Source: Millisia brevis NBRC 105863
Lineage (GTDB): Bacteria > Actinomycetota > Actinomycetes > Mycobacteriales > Mycobacteriaceae
DNA length: 64,000 bases
Direction of reading: 5' to 3'
NCBI RefSeq assembly: GCF_001552615.1
Contig: NZ_BCRN01000015.1
Span: 62,001 to 126,000, forward strand
Position numbers and translations under genes: made by a program. The notes under the pieces were generated by a model that saw only the letters and a list, made by a program, of their open reading frames with translations, made no database searches and was not told where the DNA came from. Shown here piece by piece: positions 36,064-45,209 of this stretch. Every line of letters begins with the position of its first letter. Position 1 is the first letter of the stretch.

Positions 36064-36082
36064 TTTGATTAGCCTTACCTAA
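36064..36082 (-). promoter_or_regulatory. IdeR/DtxR-type iron box upstream of the PrpD-ComA operon
   Basis: Reading the minus strand: TTAGGTAAGGCTAATCAAA, identical to the IdeR consensus TTAGGTTAGGCTAACCTAA at 16 of 19 positions. It lies 12-30 nt upstream of the PrpD ATG and just downstream of a TATACT -10 hexamer (36091-36086), the usual repressor-blocking position. Confidence 0.8.
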
Positions 36083-36085
36083 CTA

Positions 36086-36091
36086 AGTATA
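36086..36091 (-). promoter_or_regulatory. -10 hexamer of the PrpD-ComA promoter
   Basis: TATACT on the minus strand in a short A/T-rich patch; predicted start of transcription falls inside the iron box. No convincing -35 was found. Confidence 0.5.
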
Positions 36092-36208
36092 CGCTTACTT
36101 TCCCGATTCGGCCGGCCCCTCCCTCGGGCGGGAACCGATCCGCGATCCCGTGCGTCCAAGTGCATCGGGTGTCCTTTCGCCCGAGATCCGCAGATCAGGG
36201 GGCCGAAC

Positions 36209-36559
36209 ATGGAGACCGAGGCGAAGCTGCCGCCGGACGTCGAGGCCGTTGACCCCACGACGCTGCCGCCGGTGCTGTACGTCCCGTGTGTGGAGCACGG
36301 CGCGGATATCGCCGACGTCGAGTTCTCCCTGCGCGCCACCCGCGACGGGCGCAGCGCCCTGCTCGCCTATACCGCGCTCGACCGGCTGCGGGACGGCTGC
36401 GGTGCCGACCAGGCCTGGGTGCTGCTCCCCCTCGCCGGTCTGAGCGCGCTGCACCGCGAACATCCGTGGGGCCTGCTGGTGCTCGACGTCGCGGTGCCGG
36501 CGGATCGGCGCGACCACGCGACCGCCGCCATCGGCCGACCGATCGGTGATGCGCGGTGA
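36209..36559 (+). CDS. SAV_915/SseB-like small protein, first gene of the ESX-type toxin locus
   Basis: A 116-residue soluble protein with the SseB/SAV_915-like pattern: VLYVPCVEHG, LRATRDGRSALLAYTALDRLRDGCGADQAWVLLPLAGL and LLVLDVAVPADRR. Such proteins are often found beside ESX/type VII substrate genes in actinobacteria and may help in secretion or folding; no activity is established. ATG at 36209 lacks a strong ribosome-binding site. It is followed, 13 nt after its stop, by the EspC-like gene and then the putative toxin, so it is probably transcribed with them. Confidence 0.7.
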   Translation: METEAKLPPDVEAVDPTTLPPVLYVPCVEHGADIADVEFSLRATRDGRSALLAYTALDRLRDGCGADQAWVLLPLAGLSALHREHPWGLLVLDVAVPADRRDHATAAIGRPIGDAR

Positions 36560-36572
36560 GTCAGGACGTGCG

Positions 36573-36866
36573 GTGAGCGGGGAGACGGTCGTCGATCCGG
36601 AGGCTCTGCGCTCGGTTGTCGGGACGCTGCTCGGCGCGGTCGGGGCGCTGGACGATTCGGCCGCGTCCATGCCGGGCACCGGAGGCGGCGGCGACGCCGA
36701 GCTGTTGCTGGCCGCGATGTTGGCGGCGTTCTCCTCCGCGGCGGTCGACGTCCTCGGCGAGGGGCAGGTCCTGGGCGACCTGGCCCGGGTATGCGCGGAC
36801 GACTACGAATCCGCCGACGCGGCCGCGGCGGCGGAGTTGTTGACCACCACGGAGCCGGGCGGATGA
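36573..36866 (+). CDS. EspC-like type VII secretion partner with YxxxD motif
   Basis: A 97-residue helical protein. It opens with VDPEALRSVVGTLLGAVGAL, the usual start of ESX/EspC-type substrates, has a glycine-rich turn (PGTGGGGD), a second helix pair, and ends with YESAD (residues 78-82), a YxxxD secretion motif. I infer that it is co-secreted with, or chaperones, the WXG-headed protein encoded next. GTG 36573 was chosen for its AGGA site; GTG/ATG at 36546/36549 are in frame alternatives that overlap the preceding gene. Its stop overlaps the toxin start (ATGA). Confidence 0.7.
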   Translation: MSGETVVDPEALRSVVGTLLGAVGALDDSAASMPGTGGGGDAELLLAAMLAAFSSAAVDVLGEGQVLGDLARVCADDYESADAAAAAELLTTTEPGG

Positions 36867-38086
36867 GCGGCGACCTGGAGACACGGATCGAGGGCGACCC
36901 GGCGGCGATCGAAGCGATCGGCTCGTGGTTGCGCACCACCCTGCGCGATGCGGCGACCGCCTACGCCGACACCGTCCTCAAGGAACGCAGCAATGCGGAG
37001 GCGGCCTGGGACGGCGACACCTCCGAGGCGTTTCGAGCGCGACTGACCACCCTCGCGGGCGGCGTCGACGTCCTGACCGAGCAGGCGCATACCCAGGGTT
37101 CATCCGTCGACGCCCTCGCCGCCGACCTGCGCACCGCCCAAGCCGAGACCGAACGCGCGCGACAGACGGCACGCGACGGCGGCCTGACCGTCGACGGCAC
37201 CCTCGTTCGCTATCCCGGCGAGGGCCCTCCCGCGCCCACTCCCCCGAGCGCCGACGCCCCCGCCTTCGTCGTCGACGGCTACCACCGCGCCCTCGCCGAC
37301 TTCGACGCCCACCAGCAGTTGCTCGACTATTGGAAAACGGTGGTCACGATCGTCCAGGACGCCATGACCGCCTGGGACGCCGCTCTGACGGCTGCGGCCG
37401 AGCGTTGGCTATCCGGCGGCGGCAACCTCGCCACCCTCGCGCACGGCTTCCTGGCGGGAGCGGTAGGCGGTGTGTCGTTGTCAACAGACCGCTACGCGTT
37501 CGAAGCTCGGGAGACGCTTCACAGGAGCAACTTGGAAAGCATCCGCAGTCACATCGATGCGATGACCAATCCGGACGGGAGCACCCGGGCACCGTCCCGG
37601 TGGATGAACGACATGCTCGACAGGCTCGACGCCGAAGCTCGTGCAGCCGCTGCCGCCAAGGCCGATCTCGACAACGCGATCAAACCGTCGGCGAACGTTG
37701 CCCGAGTGCTCAACGGCCTGGGCTACGTCGTCACCGGCTATGCCGTCTACGACGATTGGGCCAACGGTGGCGAGTCCTTCGCGCAAGCCGTCACCTCCAA
37801 CGGCGGTGGTCTGCTGGCAGGCGCGGCAGCAGGAAGTCTGTTCGCCAGTGCCGCGTCTGGTGTAGCAGCGGGTGCGGTACTCGGGAGTACTGTGCCGGTG
37901 GCGGGCACCGTCGCCGGTGCGATCATCGGCGCGGGCGTCGGGATTTTCGCTTCCGGGACGATCGACTCGATCTGGGAGAATGGTTGGTCGGCGGATGCGT
38001 TCAGTGACGGATTCTCAGAGGTCGACGGAACGCTCGCTGTAGTGAGTGGACTGGCCGGAAGCGGATGGAAGGCGCTGTTCGACTGA
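36863..38086 (+). CDS. WXG-headed putative secreted toxin with glycine-zipper tail
   Basis: A 407-residue protein with three parts. Residues 1-90 are a helical WXG100-like hairpin (AAWDGDTSEAFRARL, W49-D50-G51). Residues 90-300 are helical, Ala-rich and charged (AQAETERARQTA, DMLDRLDAEARAAAAAKADLD), likely a coiled coil. About 310-372 is a Gly/Ala-rich hydrophobic stretch (GGGLLAGAAAGSLFASAASGVAAGAVLG...AGAIIGAGVGIFASG) typical of membrane-inserting or pore-forming tails. It ends in KALFD. Base composition drops from about residue 190 onward. Its TGA overlaps the ATG of a membrane protein that I infer to be its immunity protein. Family-level identification is confident only for the WXG head. 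Confidence 0.72.
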   Translation: MSGDLETRIEGDPAAIEAIGSWLRTTLRDAATAYADTVLKERSNAEAAWDGDTSEAFRARLTTLAGGVDVLTEQAHTQGSSVDALAADLRTAQAETERARQTARDGGLTVDGTLVRYPGEGPPAPTPPSADAPAFVVDGYHRALADFDAHQQLLDYWKTVVTIVQDAMTAWDAALTAAAERWLSGGGNLATLAHGFLAGAVGGVSLSTDRYAFEARETLHRSNLESIRSHIDAMTNPDGSTRAPSRWMNDMLDRLDAEARAAAAAKADLDNAIKPSANVARVLNGLGYVVTGYAVYDDWANGGESFAQAVTSNGGGLLAGAAAGSLFASAASGVAAGAVLGSTVPVAGTVAGAIIGAGVGIFASGTIDSIWENGWSADAFSDGFSEVDGTLAVVSGLAGSGWKALFD

Positions 38087-38913
38087 TGCTCTTCTTCGCA
38101 ACTCCTCGGAAGCGCTGGCAGGCGTGGTTTGTCACAGCCACCGTCGTTGCCTTTGGGTCTGCGCTGATCGTCGCAGGTTTCGCGAGTATTCCAGCCGGAT
38201 GGTCGTGGAACACCGTGTCCATTCCGGTTGGCGTCTTCTTCTGCACCGGTGGGCTGGTCATGTACTCCTGGCACCTGGCCAAGCCACAACCAGTCCTTGT
38301 GGAGATGCGCCCCGGTCAGGCGATCATTCCAATCTGGAGAACGTATCTCCATGGCGCACTGACCATTACTGCAGCCATGCTTCTCGTCGCCGTCTGGGGA
38401 CTTGGCACCGCACTACTCTTGGAATCCATCTGGTGGCCGTGGTTACTTGCCGTCGCAATTGCGCTACCTGGTGCGGTGCGGGTGTTCCGGTCGATCCGCG
38501 ACTCCCCAACCCTTGTCCTCTCACCGCACGGAATCCGTTACAGGGGACCGGGAATCAACAGATACCTCGACTGGTCCGATATCCGGTCACTCGAAGTCGA
38601 TGAAGGCCGTTTCGGGAGAATCATCCGTGTGGTGGGGAGCCCACTCGCCCCTTCATATCAACACGCCAAGCGCTATCGCGTACCCCCATACGAATCAACG
38701 ATTCCCGATCGCACCATGGAGGTTTCCGCCCACGGCCCTCGGGAGGACGACCTGATCCGGGTCATCCTCCCGGTTCTCAGGGAATGCCTCCGCAACCCTC
38801 GCGTGCGGACGGAAATCGGCACCCCCGCTTTCCAGAGCCGCCTGGACTCGGCGGCACGCCTCGCGGAAGTCGACAGTGCCGATACCAATACCAACCCCCA
38901 CGAGTCCCAGTAG
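38086..38913 (+). CDS. Putative membrane immunity protein 1
   Basis: A 275-residue protein with four predicted transmembrane helices (about 12-33, 43-62, 87-108, 113-130), followed by a soluble domain starting near TLVLSPHGIRYRGPG and resembling a PH-like/bacterial PH fold (LDWSDIRSLEVDEGR). ATG at 38086 overlaps the toxin stop (TGATG); an in-frame ATG 21 nt upstream is inside the toxin frame and is less likely. It is paralogous to the gene at 39355: shared RYRGPG/TYRGPT, LDWSDI/LGWDDI and NPRVRTEIGTPAF/NPRIRSQIGTADF. GC near 55-57 percent in sampled stretches, well below the flanks, suggests transfer. An immunity role is inferred from position and topology. Confidence 0.72.
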   Translation: MLFFATPRKRWQAWFVTATVVAFGSALIVAGFASIPAGWSWNTVSIPVGVFFCTGGLVMYSWHLAKPQPVLVEMRPGQAIIPIWRTYLHGALTITAAMLLVAVWGLGTALLLESIWWPWLLAVAIALPGAVRVFRSIRDSPTLVLSPHGIRYRGPGINRYLDWSDIRSLEVDEGRFGRIIRVVGSPLAPSYQHAKRYRVPPYESTIPDRTMEVSAHGPREDDLIRVILPVLRECLRNPRVRTEIGTPAFQSRLDSAARLAEVDSADTNTNPHESQ

Positions 38914-39354
38914 TCACCACCTCGTGGGCCTACTCGAAGAAACTACCCTCGGAACGACTCGCAAGGCCCCGTTCGCGATGCTCAAGCGCTGGACGGGTCC
39001 AGTGGCCCGGGGATCGGCCACAGTTCGAGCACCGGCTATCAGTGGTCACAGCAGGCTACGCACCCGGGCACCATACGCGTCTACGTCCTCGCCTCTGCCC
39101 CAATCGGGCCGTGTAGCTGCGGGCGGCCCACCGATCACGGTCTGCCAAAGCTTCGGCGGTTCCCTACGTCTCTCTCGGAGCCACCATGGCAGAGCCACCC
39201 TCGGCCATACGGGTCCATCCATGGGCCACCGGCGCGTCCGGCCACGCGTGGTCTCGGGAGTGGCTCTGCCTTACTTACGTCTTCGACTTCCCGGTCGAAA
39301 CCGTGGCGCACTCATCGGCTTGCCGAATCCAGCACGGAAGGCGCTTTTCGACTG
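38914..39354. pseudogene. 441-nt gap with decayed cassette ending in a copy of the toxin tail
   Basis: No intact gene. In one frame the last codons before 39355 read GLPNPARKALFD-stop, aligning with the toxin ending GLAGSGWKALFD-stop, and the stop again overlaps the following ATG as TGATG. Fragments with protein-like sequence occur in other frames (GYQWSQQATHPGTIRVYVLAS near 39030-39095; AVPYVSLGATMAEPP near 39155-39205), suggesting a frameshifted remnant of an alternative toxin C-terminus. Inferred orphan toxin-tip/immunity cassette. Confidence 0.5.
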
Positions 39355-40161
39355 ATGAATCCATTCGACAGGTTGAGCAACCGCTGGACCGCCCGGATCG
39401 CGATCACCGTGACGTCCCTCCTCGGCTGCATTCTGATCGCGAGCGCGTACTTCGACGGCGGTCGGCAGGGCGCGTGGTTTCTCCTCGTCGCTCCCACCGG
39501 GCTGATCTTTCTGGCGGTGAGTTGGTTCAGCTACCGCCGATTTCTCGGTGCTCCGGACCCGTTGCACGTACAGGCACTGGATGGCGGCGTCGAGGTTCCC
39601 ATCTGGCGACGGCAACTCGTCGACCTGTTGGCCGCGATCCTCGCTGTTGTCATCGCCGTCGTATGGGGACTGGTCACGGCGCTTGTCGTCGGCGCCACCT
39701 GGTGGCCGTGGGCTCTGGTTCTGGGGCTGGTCGCCGTCTTGACGGCACAGTTCATCCGCTCGATTCGTCGACTCCCCGCGCTGACTCTTCGGACCGACGG
39801 AGTGACGTATCGCGGCCCGACGGTCGATTCCTTTCTCGGGTGGGATGACATCGCCCGCATCATCGTGCTCGAAGGCCCGCGGGGGAAGGTACTGGTGATC
39901 AATGGTTATCCGGGGAGCCCCTCATGGCGCGCGAAGCGCCGATTCTGGCTGACGCCCATCGAGGAGAAGGGGCCGAATTTTGGTATGGGAGTTGAGATCC
40001 AGGGGCCGCGGGACGATCGGATCGTCACCGTCATCGTCCCGCTCCTGATGGCCTACCACCAGAATCCACGGATCCGCTCCCAGATCGGAACCGCCGACTT
40101 TTTCGCCCTGCTCGACACTCAGACCCGCCGAGCCGACGTGCAGCATTACGGGTCGATGTAA
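39355..40161 (+). CDS. Putative membrane immunity protein 2, paralogue of protein 1
   Basis: A 268-residue protein of the same build as the 38086 gene: four predicted helices (about 13-32, 38-56, 84-105, 108-127), a shared WWPW turn, then the soluble domain with TYRGPTVDSFLGWDDIARI, HQNPRIRSQIGTADFFALLDT. Overall similarity looks moderate (clearly homologous, not a recent copy). It begins at the TGATG junction after the decayed toxin tip. Orphan immunity genes that protect against rival toxin variants are known from polymorphic toxin loci; that role here is inference. Confidence 0.72.
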   Translation: MNPFDRLSNRWTARIAITVTSLLGCILIASAYFDGGRQGAWFLLVAPTGLIFLAVSWFSYRRFLGAPDPLHVQALDGGVEVPIWRRQLVDLLAAILAVVIAVVWGLVTALVVGATWWPWALVLGLVAVLTAQFIRSIRRLPALTLRTDGVTYRGPTVDSFLGWDDIARIIVLEGPRGKVLVINGYPGSPSWRAKRRFWLTPIEEKGPNFGMGVEIQGPRDDRIVTVIVPLLMAYHQNPRIRSQIGTADFFALLDTQTRRADVQHYGSM

Positions 40162-40261
40162 TCCCGATGACCGTGAATCCTGCGCCGAAGAAGTGAGGCA
40201 ACCGCGGGAGTCCGAGTACCGTCCAGTGAAACGCACTGCGCGCATCAAGGGAGACACCGCG

Positions 40262-40831
40262 GTGAGAGCACTTCGCTACGCGATCAACGTCACCCTGGAC
40301 GGTTGCTGCCATCACGAGGCGGGCATTCCTCCCGACGACGAGTCGATGAGCTACTGGACCGCCGAGATGGCGCGGGCCGACGCTCTCCTCTTCGGCCGGG
40401 TCACCTACGAGATGATGGAGTCGGCGTGGCGGCGGCCGACCACCGGCGCGTGGCCCGACTGGATGGGCGCCTCGGATATCCCCTTCGCGGAGGCCATCGA
40501 TGGGGCGAGGAAGTACGTCGTGTCGAGCACGCTGAGCGACGTCGATTGGAACGCCGAGTTGCTCAGTGGCGACCTCGGGCCCGCGGTGGAGCAACTCAAA
40601 CGGGAGCCCGGCGGGGACCTATTCGTCGGTGGGGTGATGCTGCCTTCGGCATTGGCCGATCTGGGACTGATCGACGAGTACTCGTTCATCGTGCAGCCGG
40701 TCCTCGCCGGGCACGGCCCGACGTTGCTCGCCGGTCTGCGCGAGCGCATCCAACTCGAACTCGTGGAACGCCGTGACTTCCGGTCGGGGGCAATCGCCGT
40801 GCGCTACCGGCCGGTGAAGGAAGCGGCGTGA
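40262..40831 (+). CDS. Dihydrofolate-reductase-fold protein (RibD C-terminal family)
   Basis: A 189-residue protein of the DHFR/RibD-C family: INVTLDGCCHHEAG at the start, ADALLFGRVTYEMMESAW, YVVSSTL, LKREPGGDLFVGGVMLPSALADLGLIDEYSFIVQPVLAGHGPTLL. The family uses NADPH; substrates of these stand-alone versions are unknown and they are not the housekeeping DHFR. GTG 40262 is preferred since GGGAG lies upstream and homologues start here; an earlier in-frame GTG/ATG would add 23 unconserved residues. Confidence 0.86.
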   Translation: MRALRYAINVTLDGCCHHEAGIPPDDESMSYWTAEMARADALLFGRVTYEMMESAWRRPTTGAWPDWMGASDIPFAEAIDGARKYVVSSTLSDVDWNAELLSGDLGPAVEQLKREPGGDLFVGGVMLPSALADLGLIDEYSFIVQPVLAGHGPTLLAGLRERIQLELVERRDFRSGAIAVRYRPVKEAA

Positions 40832-41197
40832 GCTGATCGCCGGCCAACGTCGCCGCCCAACATCGCCGGCCCGCGCGTCCGGAGGTCACATCGACGCCGG
40901 CGAGCCGTCGCCGACCGGGTGTACAGTCGACGGGGTTCTTGGCCGGGCCTACCAGTGCCCGGCGATTGTGCGACGAGGAGACACTGATGGCAGTGGTCAG
41001 CGGGGTGGCCGCCTTGGCCTGCTCAGCCGCTGCTCCCCTGCGCACGTCCTCCCACTGATCGCCGCTTCACCACCCTCGCGTTATCGGTTGGGCTTGCTCG
41101 GCGTGCGCCGCAGCCACCTTCATCGTCACGTCGACTCCGCGCGCCCGCAGCCGGGCCCGGTCGGCGGACGCCCCTCGTCATGAGAGCCGATCAACCG
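40832..41197. other. Intergenic region with hairpin and a 23-codon ORF
   Basis: Contains a 7-bp hairpin (arms 40942-40948 and 40957-40963) and a small ORF at 40987-41058 described separately. The remainder shows no gene. Confidence 0.5.
40987..41058 (+). CDS. Possible 23-residue leader peptide
   Basis: ATG with a good ribosome-binding site (GAGGAG, 40975-40980) and the sequence MAVVSGVAALACSAAAPLRTSS-H. It lies 24 nt after a small hairpin and 140 nt before the FBP-family gene. It could be a translated leader regulating the downstream gene, as leaders do for ribosome-targeting resistance genes, or a small membrane peptide; nothing proves translation. Confidence 0.4.
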   Translation: MAVVSGVAALACSAAAPLRTSSH

Positions 41198-41701
41198 ATG
41201 TTTGCATTGACCGAGAAAGAAATCCGCGCCTCGTTCGTCAACGCCACCCGCCGCGAGGTCACCACCGCGACCCTGCCGGACCTGGCCGAACTGCAATGGG
41301 ACCGCCTCGACTACCTGGGCTGGCGCGACCGCAAGGCACCGCTGTCCGCGTACGTCATCGCCCCGCTGCCGGAGGGTCCCACGGGGATCATCCTGCGAGC
41401 GAACGAGCAGGCCAAGGTGCGACGCCGCACGATGTGCGCCTGGTGCGAGGACGTCGTGGAGACCGGCGACGTCACCCTCTACGTCGCCCGCCGGGGCGGG
41501 GCGGAGGGACGGAAGGGCAATACGATCGGCACGCTGATCTGCACCGACTTCCGCTGCTCGAAGAACGTGCGCCGCCTGCCGACCAGCATGGAAGCCGGCA
41601 CCAAGGACGAGGACGTCCGCCGATCGATCATGGAGACCCGCCGCGAGGGCCTGATCGAACGCTCCCGGGGCTTCGTCGCGGAAATCCTCCGCACCCACTG
41701 A
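41198..41701 (+). CDS. FBP/FusB-family zinc-finger protein (elongation factor G-binding type)
   Basis: A 167-residue protein of the FBP family, related to FusB/FusC, which bind elongation factor G and free it from the ribosome after fusidic acid inhibition. It opens with FALTEKEIRASFVNATRRE, and has the treble-clef zinc site MCAWCEDV ... LICTDFRCSKNVRR (CxxC plus CxxxxC). ATG 41198 gives the usual family N-terminus; ATG 41180 adds six residues. Actinobacterial members are mostly chromosomal and untested; intrinsic antibiotic tolerance is inference. It is followed by a 21-bp hairpin. Confidence 0.85.
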   Translation: MFALTEKEIRASFVNATRREVTTATLPDLAELQWDRLDYLGWRDRKAPLSAYVIAPLPEGPTGIILRANEQAKVRRRTMCAWCEDVVETGDVTLYVARRGGAEGRKGNTIGTLICTDFRCSKNVRRLPTSMEAGTKDEDVRRSIMETRREGLIERSRGFVAEILRTH

Positions 41702-41715
41702 CCCACCAACGACAA

Positions 41716-41762
41716 CGAGAGTGACAGTTTCTGCGGGCGAACCGCAGAAACTGTCACTCTCG
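41716..41762. terminator. Perfect 21-bp bidirectional terminator
   Basis: Perfect inverted repeat, arms 41716-41736 and 41742-41762, 5-nt loop GCGAA, between the convergent FBP-family and isocitrate dehydrogenase genes. Confidence 0.9.
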
Positions 41763-41776
41763 TGACGGGGTAAGAG

Positions 41777-44014
<2,238 letters not shown>

Positions 44015-44296
44015 ACTGTATGTATCTCCCGGCGTCGCTGCTGGTGTGCTGTGTCGGAAACTCTTGCCATGTTTTGGCGCCATGGTGGTGGCACCTCCCA
44101 GTATCGCCCCCACCGGCGCGTGGCGTGCGCCATATCCCTGAGCTGATCGCCACGTCACACGTCACACCTCCGCCCGGACCGCTCCTCGAACCCTCCGACG
44201 CCGTCGGCACTGCCACCAAAATGGCACATTGTGCCAATTGGCAGTCCATGCCACTATCGATGAGGACAGCCGTTTCCAGAACCGAAGGATGCCGTC
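44015..44296. other. Divergent promoter region between icd and the SDR gene
   Basis: 282 nt. On the icd side a direct repeat CGTCACACGTCACAC (44153-44167) could bind a regulator. On the SDR side a cluster of TGGCA/TGCCA half-sites is described separately. Confidence 0.4.
44222..44254. promoter_or_regulatory. Palindromic operator cluster before the SDR gene
   Basis: Perfect palindrome TGGCACA-T-TGTGCCA (44222-44236) followed by a second inverted pair TGGCA...TGCCA (44239-44253), 44-75 nt upstream of the SDR start. Probably bound by the TetR protein encoded after the SDR. Confidence 0.55.
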
Positions 44297-45151
44297 ATGT
44301 CCGACGCAGTCACCGTTCCCGAAGCCCCCATCCCCGACGCCCCGGTCGCCCGACGATTCGTCGACAAGGTGGTCCTGATCACCGGCGCCGCCCGCGGCCA
44401 GGGGCGCGCCGAGGCGGTCCGCTTCGCCGCCGAGGGCGCCGACATCATCGCGATCGACATCTGCCGCGATCTGCCGACGGTGCAGTACCCGGGCGCCACC
44501 CCGGAGGACCTCGAGGAGACCGCGCGGCTGGTCGAGAAGCACGGCCGGCGCGCGGTCACCCATATCGCCGATGTCAGCGACTTCTCCGCGCTGCAGGCCG
44601 CGATCACCGACGGTGTGCAGCAGCTCGGCGGCCTCGACGTCGTCATCGCCAACGCCGGGATGACGTCGGCGGCCCTGTCCTGGGATATCGACCTCGACCA
44701 CTGGCACGCGACGATCGACAACAACCTCAACGGCGCCTTCTATACCGCGAAGATCACCGTGCCGATCCTGATCGAGCAGGCCCGCGGCGGCGCGATCATC
44801 TTCACCAGCTCGGTCGCCGGCCTGCGCGGTCTGCCGTTGCTGGGCGACTACGTCGCCGCCAAGCACGGGGTGACCGGCCTGGCCAAGACGCTCGCCAACG
44901 AGTTGGGGAAGTACCGGATCCGGGTCAACACCGTGCACCCGCACGGCGTCGCCACCGGGCTGACCGTCCCCGAGTTGCACGGGAAGATGGCCGAACGACC
45001 GGAGCTGGGGCTGCTGTTCATGGGATCGCTGCCGGACCAGACCAGTCAATCGGAGGACCTCGCCGCGGCGGTGGCCTGGTTGGCCTCGAACGAGGCGCGG
45101 CACGTCACCGGCATTCAACTCCCGGTGGACCTGGGGCGCACCAATCGATGA
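44297..45151 (+). CDS. Mycofactocin-type short-chain dehydrogenase/reductase
   Basis: A 284-residue SDR. TGAARGQG (nucleotide-binding, residues 29-36), NAG motif VVIANAGMTS, catalytic Ser in FTSSVAG and YVAAKHG. It carries the insertion after the second beta strand (DICRDLPTVQYPGATPEDLEETARLVEKHGRRAV) that marks the mycofactocin-coupled SDR family, in which NAD stays bound and electrons go to the peptide-derived cofactor mycofactocin. Substrates of such enzymes are alcohols, including terpenols. No mft biosynthesis gene is in the window. Followed by a hairpin and a TetR gene. Confidence 0.88.
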   Translation: MSDAVTVPEAPIPDAPVARRFVDKVVLITGAARGQGRAEAVRFAAEGADIIAIDICRDLPTVQYPGATPEDLEETARLVEKHGRRAVTHIADVSDFSALQAAITDGVQQLGGLDVVIANAGMTSAALSWDIDLDHWHATIDNNLNGAFYTAKITVPILIEQARGGAIIFTSSVAGLRGLPLLGDYVAAKHGVTGLAKTLANELGKYRIRVNTVHPHGVATGLTVPELHGKMAERPELGLLFMGSLPDQTSQSEDLAAAVAWLASNEARHVTGIQLPVDLGRTNR

Positions 45152-45160
45152 AAGTACTTC

Positions 45161-45190
45161 GCATCCGGTCGACTTCGGCCGGCCGGATGC
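45161..45190 (+). terminator. Hairpin with TTCG loop after the SDR gene
   Basis: GCATCCGG...CCGGATGC arms (45161-45168, 45183-45190) extend inward with one G-T pair and one mismatch to a TTCG tetraloop. Terminator or attenuator between SDR and TetR. Confidence 0.55.
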
Positions 45191-45209
45191 GGATGTGGTA
45201 GGCAGCAGC

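Noticed and set aside
39186-39848. 220-codon frame across the start of the second immunity gene
   Set aside because: It is out of frame with the conserved membrane protein at 39355 and is Arg/Ser-rich after that point; only its first part may be decayed coding sequence.
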